Source: Bacillus mojavensis RO-H-1 = KCTC 3706 (GTDB lineage: Bacteria > Bacillota > Bacilli > Bacillales > Bacillaceae). From it: DNA of 64,000 nucleotides. This document shows, in pieces, positions 35,447 to 45,551 of the stretch (within the stretch, counting starts at the first letter, position 1; every line of letters starts with the position of its first letter). The notes beneath the pieces were generated by a model that was not told the origin of the DNA, searched no databases, and was given only the letters and a program-made list of their open reading frames with translations. The position numbers and the translations under genes are program-made. The stretch is taken from the NCBI RefSeq assembly GCF_000245335.1, contig NZ_JH600286.1, forward strand, positions 62,001 to 126,000, given 5' to 3'.

Positions 35447-36023
35447 GAATAAAACCGGATAAGTGGCTATTGATGTTATAATCTTTAATTTTCCATTTTT
35501 CTTCTGCAAATTCAATGTTGCTGAGGCAGGCATTGACAAGGCGCGTATTCTGAAGCTCGGGATCACCGCCGGAAATCTCTGTCAGCAGTGCGTGAATCGC
35601 TGCGCCGTGCGCGACAATCAGTACCTTTTGATTTGGATATGCGTGATTTACTTTTACCAATCCGCCCATCAGCCTGTCCGTGAGCTCTTCCAGCGTTTCC
35701 ATGTTTGGATAGTTCTTGTCCGGATAGCGCTTTGTCCGTTCTTCAAGCGGCATCCCCTCCGCGTCCCCGTAATCACGCTCCTTAAAGTCATCCATCTCGA
35801 CGATAGGAAGATTGAGGTATTCATTAATAATGTCCGCGGTTCTTCTAGCTCTTTTCAGCGGGCTGGAGACAATGATATCCCAAGAGAAATCTTTTAAGTA
35901 TTCTCCGGTTTCCTTTGCTTGGCGTTCGCCTGTCTCGTTCAGCGGGATGTCTGTTTTCCCTTGGCATTTTTGCTGCAGGTTCCAATCGGTTTCTCCGTGT
36001 CTTACTAAGCAAACGGCTGTCAT
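35442..36023 (-). CDS. yhfR: Histidine phosphatase (phosphoglycerate mutase family) YhfR
   Basis: 193 residues, ATG at 36023 behind AAGGGGA. The catalytic RHG motif is CLVRHGETDWNLQQKCQG at the start; DIIVSSPLKRARRTADI carries the second arginine, DFKERDYGDAEGM the acid, and VAHGAAIHALLTEI the second histidine. The family includes cofactor-dependent mutases and broad phosphatases; the short length and sequence style (PhoE/GpmB-like) favour a phosphatase. Substrate unknown. Confidence 0.92.
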   Translation of the reverse strand: MTAVCLVRHGETDWNLQQKCQGKTDIPLNETGERQAKETGEYLKDFSWDIIVSSPLKRARRTADIINEYLNLPIVEMDDFKERDYGDAEGMPLEERTKRYPDKNYPNMETLEELTDRLMGGLVKVNHAYPNQKVLIVAHGAAIHALLTEISGGDPELQNTRLVNACLSNIEFAEEKWKIKDYNINSHLSGFIQ

Positions 36024-36093
36024 AAAATCCCCTTCCTGACTTTGATCTTATCGTTATTATACTAAATTAGAGGCATGCATCCTATGAAAAAGC

Positions 36094-37188
36094 CTATGCC
36101 AACACCTCAAATAATAAAGCCAAACCGATTCCGCCGCCGCTTCCGATGGCAGCGACAGCATATTGACAGCCTGTCCGTCTTTGCGCCTCATAAAACAATC
36201 TGGTGACCAGTGCAGCCCCGGAAGCGCCGTAAGGATGGCCGAGAGTTAATGCGCCGCCCCGCACATTGATTTTTGAATAGGGAATACCCAGTTCTTGTGA
36301 GCAGACGCATATTTTAACGGCAAAGGCTTCGTTGATTTCGTATAAACCGATATCTTCAGTCGTCAGCGCGTTTGCAGCTAAAAGCTTTCTGATCGCTTCA
36401 ACCGGAGCGGCGGACGGATAGTTGGGATGAATGCCGCTAACGGCGCTTCCGATAAAGCGCAGCACAGGTTTATAGCCGAGGGATGCAGCTTTTTTCTCTT
36501 CCATGACAAGGAGTGCAGCCGCCCCATCTGATATGCCGCTGCTGTTGGCGGCTGTAACCGTTCCGGAGCTGGTGTCAAACACCGGCTTTGCACGAGAAAT
36601 GATTGCTTCCATCGGCCGTCTTTTCAAGAAAGCTTCATCTGTTTCCAACTCCCCGAGAGGAACAATCTCTTCACGGTACAATCCTTCGGTATGAGCACTC
36701 CAGCTGCGGTGATAGCTGAGAAGCGCGTATTCGTCCTGCATGCTTCTTGGGATGGCATAGCGTGCTGCTGTATATTCGGCCGCCATACCCATATCGGGAT
36801 CACCAACAGTGTCCGGTGAAAAGCGGGCTCTTTCTGAAAAAGGAGATCGGCTGCTGCTTTCTGAGCCGCCTGCGATATAAATGTTTCCGGCACCCGCTTT
36901 GATAAGATTGCATGCGGAACGCACTGCTTCAAGCCCTGAGCCGCATTGTCTGTCAATTGTCATACCGGGAACAGATAAAGGAAGTCCGGCTTGAAGTGCT
37001 GACAGCCGGGCGAGGTTGCCGCCTCTGCCAGTGGCGTTTCCCAAAATCACTTCATCGATTTGATCCTCTAACTTTCGGCCGAGACAGCTGATGAGAGGAG
37101 CGGCCAAATCCTCCGGCAGAAACTGCTTCAGCAGTCCGTTTTCTTTTCCGAAAATCGTTCGTTTTGCATCTGCAATCACCGCGTTCAA
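36094..37188 (-). CDS. yhfS: Thiolase-family protein YhfS
   Basis: 364 residues from the TTG at 37188, which overlaps the TGA of yhfT (TTGA), so translation is coupled; a further in-frame ATG at 37209 is possible. Thiolase fold: nucleophile Cys in IDRQCGSGLEAVRSAC (near residue 83), NEAFAVKICV, and the histidine in TLGHPYGASGAALV (near 322). The second catalytic cysteine, normally in CxGGGxG, appears replaced: the segment reads AAIGSGGGIGLAL. It may therefore lack ordinary thiolysis/Claisen chemistry. Third gene of a biotin-linked operon. Confidence 0.9.
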   Translation of the reverse strand: MNAVIADAKRTIFGKENGLLKQFLPEDLAAPLISCLGRKLEDQIDEVILGNATGRGGNLARLSALQAGLPLSVPGMTIDRQCGSGLEAVRSACNLIKAGAGNIYIAGGSESSSRSPFSERARFSPDTVGDPDMGMAAEYTAARYAIPRSMQDEYALLSYHRSWSAHTEGLYREEIVPLGELETDEAFLKRRPMEAIISRAKPVFDTSSGTVTAANSSGISDGAAALLVMEEKKAASLGYKPVLRFIGSAVSGIHPNYPSAAPVEAIRKLLAANALTTEDIGLYEINEAFAVKICVCSQELGIPYSKINVRGGALTLGHPYGASGAALVTRLFYEAQRRTGCQYAVAAIGSGGGIGLALLFEVLA

Positions 37189-38624
37189 TCCACCATACCC
37201 CGCAGCCATTTTTTTACGCTGGAACGGGCAATTTTGCCGCTGTTAGTTTCCGGAATACAGTCTGTAAACACCCATTTTTTCGGGATTTTGTAGGATGCCA
37301 GTTTGTGTCTGCACCAGGCTTTCAGTTTTTTGGCGTCTGTATTCCCGCAAATGACGGCCGCGGCGATTTCTCCCCAATACTCGTCCGGAATGCCCGCCAC
37401 AGCTGCTTTTTCAACCTCTGGGCAGGAGAGAAGCACACGCTCAACTTCTTCAGGGAATATATTTAATCCGCCATATACGATCATTCCGTTTTCTCGTCCT
37501 GCAATGTACAGAAATCCCTCTTCATCAACATAGCCCATGTCATCTACTGTCATCCATTCCGATTGATCTGATGTGCGGCTGTTTACATAGCCTGAGAACT
37601 TCATCGGGCTTTTGACGAATATTTTCCCGATTTCCCCCGGCTGACAGAGGTCCCCGGCGGCGCTGCGAATCTCTATGCGGACATTATGAAAAGGGCGGCC
37701 CGCTGAATGAGGTTTTCGTTTGCTGTCTTCCGGTGATAGATATGCCACAAAACTAAGCTCAGATGTGCCGTAAAAATCGTACAGCTTCAAATGAGGCCAT
37801 TTGGCTGCGAGCTTCTCCTTGGATGCTGCCGGCCAGTCCGCTCCCGATGAAATGATTGTAACGGAGCTGTCAGAAAAAGCGTGAATATTGGCGAGGGCAT
37901 CTGTCATTGTCGGTACGGTATAGAGTACGCTGATGGATTTCTGTGTGATCCACTCCTTCGTTTGAGCCGGTATGAATTTTTTAAGCAAACAAACGGTTCC
38001 CCCGAGATACAGAGTGCTGATAGCACCGTATAAAAAGTGAGAAGACATTAACGTTCCCGGAATCAGAACTTTGTCATTTGAAGAGACCAAAAAATCAGTT
38101 TGTGTACAATGAAAGCTTTCAACCCAAGAGCGGTGAGAGCGCGTAAATGCTTTCGGCTTGCCTGTTGAGCCGGACGTAAAGCCCATATAAAAGGGAAGCT
38201 CAGGGTCAACGGCTGGAGCCGGATCAGCGGATGCCTCAGCGATATGCGCCATACAGTCTTCCAGCCAAACAACGGGTGTCAGACTATCTGTCAGTTTGTT
38301 TTTAAAAAGAGATGAAGCCACCACAAAATCAGCACCGCTTACTGCCAGCCGCTCCCCGCATTCAGCCGCACTCCAGCGTGTATCAATGGGAACCGCCGTA
38401 CACCCGGCCGCGGCAGCTCCGGCAAATAGCTGTAAAAATGCAAGGCTGTTTGGGAGCAGGATGGCTACACGTTTTGGAACGTTTGGCTGTGTCCGCAGCC
38501 AATTGGCGGTTTGGATGACCAGCCGATTCCAATCCCGATATGTAATATGTTCAGATTCAGTCTGGATTGCAATCCGGCTTGGATTTTTATCGGCAAAGGA
38601 TCTATATGTATGTGTAATGGTCAC
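37185..38624 (-). CDS. yhfT: Acyl-CoA synthetase (AMP-forming) YhfT
   Basis: 479 residues, ATG at 38624, six bases after bioY with a ribosome site AAGGAGG inside its end. Adenylation motifs: YMGFTSGSTGKPKAFTRSH (P-loop, near 145), DFYGTSELSFVAYL, DDMGYVDEEGFLYIAGRENGMIVYGGLNIFPEEVERV, and the C-terminal lysine in PETNSGKIARSSVKKW. It should activate a carboxylic acid to its CoA ester. The biotin operator and BioY neighbour suggest a substrate connected to pimelate/biotin precursors; this is inference. Confidence 0.92.
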   Translation of the reverse strand: MTITHTYRSFADKNPSRIAIQTESEHITYRDWNRLVIQTANWLRTQPNVPKRVAILLPNSLAFLQLFAGAAAAGCTAVPIDTRWSAAECGERLAVSGADFVVASSLFKNKLTDSLTPVVWLEDCMAHIAEASADPAPAVDPELPFYMGFTSGSTGKPKAFTRSHRSWVESFHCTQTDFLVSSNDKVLIPGTLMSSHFLYGAISTLYLGGTVCLLKKFIPAQTKEWITQKSISVLYTVPTMTDALANIHAFSDSSVTIISSGADWPAASKEKLAAKWPHLKLYDFYGTSELSFVAYLSPEDSKRKPHSAGRPFHNVRIEIRSAAGDLCQPGEIGKIFVKSPMKFSGYVNSRTSDQSEWMTVDDMGYVDEEGFLYIAGRENGMIVYGGLNIFPEEVERVLLSCPEVEKAAVAGIPDEYWGEIAAAVICGNTDAKKLKAWCRHKLASYKIPKKWVFTDCIPETNSGKIARSSVKKWLRGMVD

Positions 38625-38630
38625 AGAATG

Positions 38631-39188
38631 TCAGCCTCCTTTTGTATACATCGTATCAGAAAGAGACAAGGCTTGGGTGATTTTAATGGCAAGCAGCGCA
38701 GATGCTGCCGCTTTTAATAAATCACCGGGCACAAATGAAAGACTTATAAAACCCGCCTGTAACAGATCCATATGCATGATAAAAGCCTGTACAGGAATCC
38801 CAAGCAGGTAAATAAAGGCGATGCCGAATACAATATGAATGAAAAAGAGACGGAACACCGTTACCTTACGCAGTCTGTGAACGGTTAGGCTGATCAGCCA
38901 TGAGGCGAACGGATAAGCCATCAGAAAACCCGCGCTCGGTCCGAAAAAAACGCCAAACCCGCCACGGCCGCCGGGCAATAACGGTGCTCCAAAGGCGACG
39001 AGCAGCAAAAAGACAAGCTGGCTTAAAAAAGCGGCTTTGGGTCTGAGGATGCTGCCGGCCAGCATAACACCGAGCGTCTGCAGCGTAATGGGAACGGGTG
39101 TAAAGGATAAGAAAAGAGGGGGAATAAAGCCAAGCACTGCCATCAGTGCAGTAAAGATTGCAATGTGCATCATGTCTATTAATTTCAT
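38631..39188 (-). CDS. yhfU: BioY-family biotin transporter YhfU
   Basis: 185 residues, ATG at 39188 behind CTGGAGGG. Six membrane helices. Carries family signatures GFIPPLFLSFTPVPITLQTLGVML and GGRGGFGVFFGPSAGFLMAYP, which form the biotin site of BioY S-components. B. subtilis has a second BioY-like protein elsewhere. First gene of yhfU-yhfT-yhfS, with a BirA-like operator and clear promoter upstream, so biotin should repress it. Confidence 0.92.
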   Translation of the reverse strand: MKLIDMMHIAIFTALMAVLGFIPPLFLSFTPVPITLQTLGVMLAGSILRPKAAFLSQLVFLLLVAFGAPLLPGGRGGFGVFFGPSAGFLMAYPFASWLISLTVHRLRKVTVFRLFFIHIVFGIAFIYLLGIPVQAFIMHMDLLQAGFISLSFVPGDLLKAAASALLAIKITQALSLSDTMYTKGG

Positions 39189-39224
39189 ATGAAACCCTCC
39201 AGCTAACGAATAAAATATGGTTCT

Positions 39225-39277
39225 ACAATAAATGCAGACAGCATTTATGTCAACTTAATATTAATAGAGGTTTACAA
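39225..39277 (-). promoter_or_regulatory. Promoter and BirA-like operator of yhfUTS
   Basis: On the minus strand TTGACA (39253-39248), 17 bases, TATTGT (39230-39225). The BirA-like half-sites are TTGTAAACC (39277-39269) and AGTTGACAT (39255-39247), 13 bases apart; the left is perfect, the right is 6/9 to GGTTTACAA. Between -35 and -10 is a second palindrome, ATAAATGC-TGTCT-GCATTTAT. Confidence 0.72.
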
Positions 39278-39285
39278 AGAGGGCG

Positions 39286-39320
39286 TAAAAAAACCGGCCC
39301 TCCGTTCGGCCGGTTTTTGA
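39286..39320 (-). terminator. Terminator of hemAT
   Basis: AAACCGGCC-(8)-GGCCGGTTT with A7 on the left, giving a T-run on the minus strand, just beyond the hemAT stop at 39324. Confidence 0.88.
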
Positions 39321-39323
39321 TAA

Positions 39324-40649
<1,326 letters not shown>

Positions 40650-40731
40650 TTATCTTTTGGTTTTTTAAGCCTTTTTCTTTTTTATCGGTCAAGGGGAGCA
40701 CGAATGAAGACGCCAGATAGAAATTATTTAT

Positions 40732-40761
40732 AAAAAAACCGTTCAGTTCACTGAACGGTTT
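40732..40761 (-). terminator. Terminator of yhfW
   Basis: AAACCGTTCAG-TTCA-CTGAACGGTTT preceded by A7 on the plus strand; T-run on the minus strand; overlaps the yhfW stop. Confidence 0.88.
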
Positions 40762-42289
40762 AATCAAGGTCAATTTGTTTTAATGGTTTGATGGCCGGTC
40801 CTTCAACTACCTCGCCGTTTGGTTTAAAGCGTGATCCGTGGCACGGACAATCCCATGTGTGCTCTCCATCGTTCCATTCCACTTCACAGCCTAAATGGGT
40901 GCAGGTTGTATCAACAAGATGCAGGCACCCCGTTTCATCTCTGAATGCCCCCGCGCGTCTGCCGTTAATGGTGACGGCTTTTCCTTCACCTGGCGCGATC
41001 TCTTCAAACTCGACGTCGGGTTTTTCAAGCTTTCCTTTAATGAAATGCTTGGCCACATCTGCATTGTAGGAAATTACCTTTTGCAAGCCGGGATTCAGAT
41101 GAAAACGAGACGGTGTAAAAATGCTCTCATATGGATTGTCTTTTTTCTCCACAAGGTCTGACAAAAGCTGAGCAGCGACAGCTGACGATGTCATGCCCCA
41201 TTTTTTGAAGCCGGTCGCAACGAGAATATTGTCTTCGTTTTCAGACATAGGCCCGATGAATGGGATTTTGTCGATAGTCACGAGATCCTGTGTGGACCAG
41301 TAATAGGGAATGCTTTCGATTCCAATAGTGCTTTCTGCCAATTGTCTCAGCGTTTCGTAATGTGTCGACATGTCTTTTCCTTGGCCTGTTTTATGGCTTA
41401 CTCCGCTGAATAGAATCAGCTTTTCTCCGTTGGCAATGGTGTAGCGAAGCGCAACTGACGGCTGATCTATACTTACATACATGCCCTCAGGATAGTCGAT
41501 CTTCGGCTTGACGGCGAGGACATAGGATCTGTCAGAATACATTCTTGTTGCATATAATCCGCCCCCGTCATAAAAAGGGAAATGGGAGCAGCATACGATA
41601 AATCGGCTTTTAATGGCGTGCCGGCTTTTTGTAACAACTTCAGGCATTTCCCCTTTTTTAATATCAAGCGCAACAGTCTCTTCAAAAATCCGTCCGCCTT
41701 TTTGCACGATCTGATCAAGGAGCGCGGTTAAAAAGTGAAGCGGGTGAAATTGGGCTTGGTTCTTCATTACAAGCGCCAGCTTAGAGCCGACGGGAAGGGG
41801 AAGATCTTTTACGAGGTCTCTCTCAATCCCTAGTTTTGTATATGCCTCATGCTCAGTGCGGATTTTTTGTACAGCATCTTCACTTGTTGTGTAAAGGTAA
41901 GCATCTTGTTTGGTCCATTCGCAATCGATCTGATGTTCATCAATAATCCCTTTTATGTAATCAATTGCATTTTGGTTCGCTTCATAATAAAGCCTTGCGT
42001 GGTTCAACCCGAAGTTGCGGATAAATTCATCATAGATCATATCGTGCTGAGCTGTCACTTTTGCCGTTGTGTGGGCCGTCGTGCCATTGAGAACCTGATT
42101 CGCTTCAATCAGTACGACTCGGAAGCCTCTTTTGGACAGCTCATAGGCCGTCGTGATTCCTGTAATGCCTCCTCCAATAATGGTGACATCACATTCCGTA
42201 TCCTCTTGCAGCGCCGGAAAAGAAGGCAAGTCCGCCGATGTTCTCCAATATGTTTCAGGAGCTTCTTTTGAAAAATGTTGATTAGCCAA
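40760..42289 (-). CDS. yhfW: FAD-dependent oxidoreductase with C-terminal Rieske domain YhfW
   Basis: 509 residues, start codon TTG at 42289 (MANQHFSKEAPETYWR) behind TGGAGGTACAA. N-terminal D-amino-acid-oxidase-like FAD domain: CDVTIIGGGITGITTAYELSKRG near residue 33, and ILVATGFKKWGMTSS near 370. The C-terminal 75 residues are a Rieske [2Fe-2S] domain with CTHLGCEVEWN and CPCHGSRF ligands. The pairing of flavin dehydrogenase and Rieske centre suggests electron transfer from an amine or amino acid substrate; the substrate is unknown. Confidence 0.92.
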   Translation of the reverse strand: MANQHFSKEAPETYWRTSADLPSFPALQEDTECDVTIIGGGITGITTAYELSKRGFRVVLIEANQVLNGTTAHTTAKVTAQHDMIYDEFIRNFGLNHARLYYEANQNAIDYIKGIIDEHQIDCEWTKQDAYLYTTSEDAVQKIRTEHEAYTKLGIERDLVKDLPLPVGSKLALVMKNQAQFHPLHFLTALLDQIVQKGGRIFEETVALDIKKGEMPEVVTKSRHAIKSRFIVCCSHFPFYDGGGLYATRMYSDRSYVLAVKPKIDYPEGMYVSIDQPSVALRYTIANGEKLILFSGVSHKTGQGKDMSTHYETLRQLAESTIGIESIPYYWSTQDLVTIDKIPFIGPMSENEDNILVATGFKKWGMTSSAVAAQLLSDLVEKKDNPYESIFTPSRFHLNPGLQKVISYNADVAKHFIKGKLEKPDVEFEEIAPGEGKAVTINGRRAGAFRDETGCLHLVDTTCTHLGCEVEWNDGEHTWDCPCHGSRFKPNGEVVEGPAIKPLKQIDLD

Positions 42290-42400
42290 GCCATTGTACC
42301 TCCAATATCATTTATTCTTAATTTTTCCACTTTCTATCTTTTCATACATAGGAAGCAGGCTTTATTCATAACATAATAGGGTTGAAAAGGAGTGATTGCA

Positions 42401-43258
42401 TTGGCGAATGAGAAAAAGAAAACATTGCCGCCGCAGCATCAGGACCAGCAGCCGGGATTTGAATATCTGATGGATCCCCGTCCGGTATTTGATAAGCCGA
42501 AGAAGGCAAAAAAACTAGCGGGCAAAACGGCCATTATTACAGGTGGAGACAGCGGGATCGGACGCGCTGTATCGGTGTTATTCGCAAAAGAAGGGGCGAA
42601 TGTGGTCATTGTGTATTTTAATGAACATCAGGACGCCGAAGAAACAAAGGAGTATGTAGAGAAAGAAGGGGTGAAGTGCCTGCTGATTGCAGGAGATGTC
42701 GGAGATGAAGCCTTTTGTAACGAGGTGGTAAGACAGGCCAGCCAGGCTTTTTCATCCATTGATATTTTGGTCAATAATGCCGCTGAGCAGCATGTGCAGC
42801 CGAGCATTGAAAAAATCACTAGCCACCAGCTGATCAGAACCTTCCAGACAAACATTTTCTCTATGTTTTATTTAACGAAGGCTGTGTTGCCTCACTTGAA
42901 AAAAGGAAGCAGTATTATCAATACAGCATCGATCACCGCGTACAAAGGCAATAAAACACTGATCGATTACTCAGCGACAAAAGGAGCCATTGTCACTTTT
43001 ACAAGATCCCTTTCCCAATCGCTTGTCCAGCAGGGCATTCGAGTCAATGCGGTTGCGCCGGGGCCAATCTGGACACCGCTCATTCCGGCCAGCTTTGCCG
43101 CAAAAGATGTGGAAGTGTTTGGTTCGGATGTGCCGATGGAACGGCCAGGCCAGCCGGTGGAAGTGGCGCCTAGCTATTTATATCTTGCCAGCGATGATTC
43201 TACTTACGTCACCGGGCAGACCATTCATGTCAACGGGGGAACGATTGTAAATGGATAA
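42401..43258 (+). CDS. yhxC: Short-chain dehydrogenase YhxC
   Basis: 285 residues from the TTG at 42401, eight bases after AAAGGAGTG; an upstream GTG overlaps that site. SDR of the glucose-dehydrogenase/YhdF group with an N-terminal extension of about 40 residues: [20 protein letters not shown] (cofactor), LVNNAAEQH, catalytic Ser-Tyr-Lys in [11 protein letters not shown] and [14 protein letters not shown], and C-terminal [12 protein letters not shown]. Substrate unknown. A paralogue, yhxD, lies on the other side of comK in the opposite orientation. Confidence 0.93.
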   Translation: MANEKKKTLPPQHQDQQPGFEYLMDPRPVFDKPKKAKKLAGKTAIITGGDSGIGRAVSVLFAKEGANVVIVYFNEHQDAEETKEYVEKEGVKCLLIAGDVGDEAFCNEVVRQASQAFSSIDILVNNAAEQHVQPSIEKITSHQLIRTFQTNIFSMFYLTKAVLPHLKKGSSIINTASITAYKGNKTLIDYSATKGAIVTFTRSLSQSLVQQGIRVNAVAPGPIWTPLIPASFAAKDVEVFGSDVPMERPGQPVEVAPSYLYLASDDSTYVTGQTIHVNGGTIVNG

Positions 43259-43260
43259 TT

Positions 43261-43290
43261 AAAAAAGCCAATCCTTAAGGATTGGCTTAT
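43261..43290. terminator. Terminator between yhxC and yhzC
   Basis: AAGCCAATCCTTAAGGATTGGCTT, a perfect palindrome preceded by As; stronger U-tract on the minus strand (yhzC) and near the yhxC stop. Confidence 0.75.
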
Positions 43291-43520
43291 TCGCTCTGTT
43301 TGAGCGCTGCATATTCTTTAGAGAGCGTAAGAAACGCATCTTTATCTTTTTCGTCCAAGGCTTTGTTGATTTGGTCAGTCAGCATGGTCAACCGACGCTT
43401 AAACAAGGATTCATCGAGCACCATTTGAATGTAAATATCCATCATTGTTACATCAAATTCTTTTGTTTTTTGCGTGTTGCGGGACTTCATGAGCTCAGTG
43501 TACGACTTTTTCTCTTTCAT
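43287..43520 (-). CDS. yhzC: IDEAL-domain protein YhzC
   Basis: 77 residues from the ATG at 43520 behind GGGGGG; the ORF extends five codons further without a better start. The protein is charged and helical. The IDEAL motif is at residues about 55-65 (INKALDEKDKDAFLTLS). IDEAL domains occur in small Bacillus proteins and in anti-adapter partners, but no function is known for YhzC. It is divergent from comK and lies in the 3' shadow of yhxC. Confidence 0.88.
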   Translation of the reverse strand: MKEKKSYTELMKSRNTQKTKEFDVTMMDIYIQMVLDESLFKRRLTMLTDQINKALDEKDKDAFLTLSKEYAALKQSE

Positions 43521-43812
43521 AAAGAATCCCCCCAATGCCTTTTTTATAGTATATGGATAACGGTCGAAAAAATCAATAAATTTTTATAATTTTTAGACAA
43601 CTAATACTTGGCAATCTATCGACATATCCTGCGAAGTGCTGTGTTATGAGATTATATAGTAAAGTAAAATCGGTTTATTACTAGTAAAATAGAACTAAAA
43701 AATATAAATAAAAGATGATTTTAGTTCATTTGTTAAAAAATCCTGTCGTTTTATAAACACAGATGATAGATTATTAGTATAAAATTTGCAGAAAAAGGAT
43801 GGAGGCCATAAC
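43521..43812 (+). promoter_or_regulatory. comK upstream control region with a K-box
   Basis: 292 AT-rich bases. Two ComK AT-boxes of the form AAAA-N5-TTTT: AAAATCGGTTTAT (43666-43678, one mismatch) and AAAAGATGATTTT (43710-43722, perfect), exactly 31 bases apart, one of the spacings ComK is known to accept. AGTATAAAAT near 43776 is a plausible -10. Rok, CodY, AbrB and DegU are also known to act in this region; I cannot place their sites. Confidence 0.78.
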
Positions 43813-44391
43813 ATGAGTCAGAAAACTGACGCACCATTAGAATCGTATGAAGTAAACAGCGCAACAATTGCCGTGCTGCCAGAAGAAATCGACGGCAAAA
43901 TCTGTTCAAAAATCATTGAAAAAGACTGTATGTTTTACGTCAGCATGAAGCCGCTGCAAATTGTCGACCGAAGCTGCCGATTTTTCGGATCAAGCTACGC
44001 GGGAAGAAAAGCGGGAACTTATGAAGTGACAAAAATTTCTCACAAACCGCCAATCATGGTGGACCCTTCGAACCAAATCTTTTTATTCCCTACACTTTCT
44101 TCGACTAGACCCCAATGCGGCTGGATTTCCCATGTGCATGTAAAAGAATTCAAACCGACTGAATTCGACGATACGGAAGTGACGTTTTCAAACGGAAAAA
44201 CGTTGGAGCTGCCGGTCTCATGCAATTCGTTCGAGAATCAGGTATACCGGACAGCCTGGCTCAGAACCAAATTTCAGGACAGAATCGAACACCGTGTCCC
44301 GAAACGGCAGGAATTTATGCTGTATCCGAAGGAAGAGCGGACGAAGATGATTTATGATTTTATTTTGCGTGAGCTTGGGGAGCGGTATTAG
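43813..44391 (+). CDS. comK: Competence master regulator ComK
   Basis: 192 residues from the ATG at 43813 behind GGATGGAGG; a longer ORF to 43786 begins in the leader. The sequence is nearly the known ComK: it opens MSQKTDAPLESYEVNSATIA and contains KICSKIIEKDC, SCRFFGSSYAGRKAGTYEVT, TRPQCGWISHVHVKEF, and ends REFILRELGERY-like (DFILRELGERY). ComK binds AT-boxes as tetramers and activates DNA-uptake and recombination genes, including addAB at the right end of this window. MecA/ClpCP controls its stability through the conserved FMLYPK segment near the C-terminus, which is present. Confidence 0.98.
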   Translation: MSQKTDAPLESYEVNSATIAVLPEEIDGKICSKIIEKDCMFYVSMKPLQIVDRSCRFFGSSYAGRKAGTYEVTKISHKPPIMVDPSNQIFLFPTLSSTRPQCGWISHVHVKEFKPTEFDDTEVTFSNGKTLELPVSCNSFENQVYRTAWLRTKFQDRIEHRVPKRQEFMLYPKEERTKMIYDFILRELGERY

Positions 44392-44392
44392 A

Positions 44393-44433
44393 AAATAGAA
44401 AGGAGCTGACCAAACTGGGCAGCTCCTTCTAAA
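44393..44433. terminator. Hairpin between comK and yhxD
   Basis: TAGAA-GGAGCTG type stem (AGGAGCTG / CAGCTCCT with flanking A/T pairs) and an 11-base loop between convergent genes. The T-run is weak in both directions. Confidence 0.6.
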
Positions 44434-44436
44434 ACG

Positions 44437-45336
44437 CTAGGCCGTCGGAATTCCGCCGGTGATGCCGTATATTTGAGATGTCACATAGCTTGAATTCTCT
44501 GAAGCTAAGAATACATAAACATCTGCCAGCTCCACCGGCTGGCCGGCGCGGTTTAATGGTGACGGCGGTGTTCCTTTGCCGAATTTCGGAATGTTTTCAG
44601 TCGGCTGTCCGCCGGAAATTTGCAGCGGAGTCCAGATTGGTCCTGGCGCAACAGAGTTCACTCTGATACCTTTGGATGCAAGCTGTTTTCCGAGCGCAAC
44701 GGTAAAGCCAATAATGGCGTTTTTCGTTGCCGCATAATCTAACAGCATCGGACTTGGATTGTAGCCTTCAACTGAAGTTGTTGTAATAATAGACGCGCCC
44801 TCCGGCAAATATGGAAGCGCCGCTTTAACCACCCAATATAGGGAGAAGACGTTCACTTCAAACGTTTTATAGATTTGTTCGGTAGGAAGGTCTTCAATGT
44901 TTTGCACTGCTTGCTGTTTACCGGCAACGAGCGCTAACACATCCAGCCCGCCGAGTTCGTTATGCGCTTGTTTGACTAAATCCTGACAAAACGATTCGTC
45001 ACTCAGATCACCTGGAATCAGGACTGCCTTGCGTCCTTCTGCTTCAATCAGTTCTTTTACTTCTTCTGCATCAGGCTGTTCCGCGGGCAAATAGTTGATT
45101 GCCACATCGGCGCCTTCCCGGGCATAAGCGATGGCGGCAGCGCGGCCAATACCGGAATCACCGCCGGTGACAAGAGCTTTTCGGCCATTTAGTTTGCCAG
45201 CTCCTTTATAGCTTTTTTCTCCGCAGTCCGGCACCGGCTTCATTTCTTGCTGCAAGCCGGGCGGTTCTTGGTATTGTTCAGGAAATTCATCGTGAAAAAA
45301 TGCTGTTAAAGGATTGTTTCGTTTTGTATCAGACAT
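44437..45336 (-). CDS. yhxD: Short-chain dehydrogenase YhxD (general stress)
   Basis: 299 residues from the ATG at 45336; an adjacent ATG lies at 45339; AAGGAGCG precedes both. SDR with a 45-residue N-terminal extension: [48 protein letters not shown] (Tyr-Lys). The usual NNAG motif is altered to ALVAGKQQ. A paralogue of yhxC across comK. A good sigma-B promoter lies upstream, placing it in the general stress regulon. Confidence 0.92.
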   Translation of the reverse strand: MSDTKRNNPLTAFFHDEFPEQYQEPPGLQQEMKPVPDCGEKSYKGAGKLNGRKALVTGGDSGIGRAAAIAYAREGADVAINYLPAEQPDAEEVKELIEAEGRKAVLIPGDLSDESFCQDLVKQAHNELGGLDVLALVAGKQQAVQNIEDLPTEQIYKTFEVNVFSLYWVVKAALPYLPEGASIITTTSVEGYNPSPMLLDYAATKNAIIGFTVALGKQLASKGIRVNSVAPGPIWTPLQISGGQPTENIPKFGKGTPPSPLNRAGQPVELADVYVFLASENSSYVTSQIYGITGGIPTA

Positions 45337-45376
45337 CATCAACGCTCCTTTTTGTGTGTGGTGTACATTCGTATGT

Positions 45377-45402
45377 GTACCCTTGAGCAAAGTGAGGAAA
45401 AC
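45377..45402 (-). promoter_or_regulatory. Sigma-B promoter of yhxD
   Basis: On the minus strand GTTTTC (45402-45397), 14 bases, GGGTAC (45382-45377). Fits the sigma-B consensus GTTTAA-N12-14-GGGTAT with one or two mismatches per box; about 40 bases before the start codon. Confidence 0.75.
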
Positions 45403-45551
45403 ATGTTTTGGCAGTTTGCATCTCTGCAAGACAAAGATAGCCGAAAAAAATGCCGCTCCTTCCATATTTATCTTGTAAAATAGGATGAATTGAATTATGA
45501 TAAAATCGCTATAAAACAACTAAATATTGGGTATGGGGGGAGTATATTGTC

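Noticed and set aside
38296..38811. A 171-codon plus-strand ORF across yhfT and bioY
   Set aside because: Shadow of the two conserved genes on the opposite strand.
42360..42400. Possible sigma-B promoter upstream of yhxC (GCTTTA-N14-GGGTTG)
   Set aside because: Only four of six matches in each box, and the start site would fall on the ribosome site.
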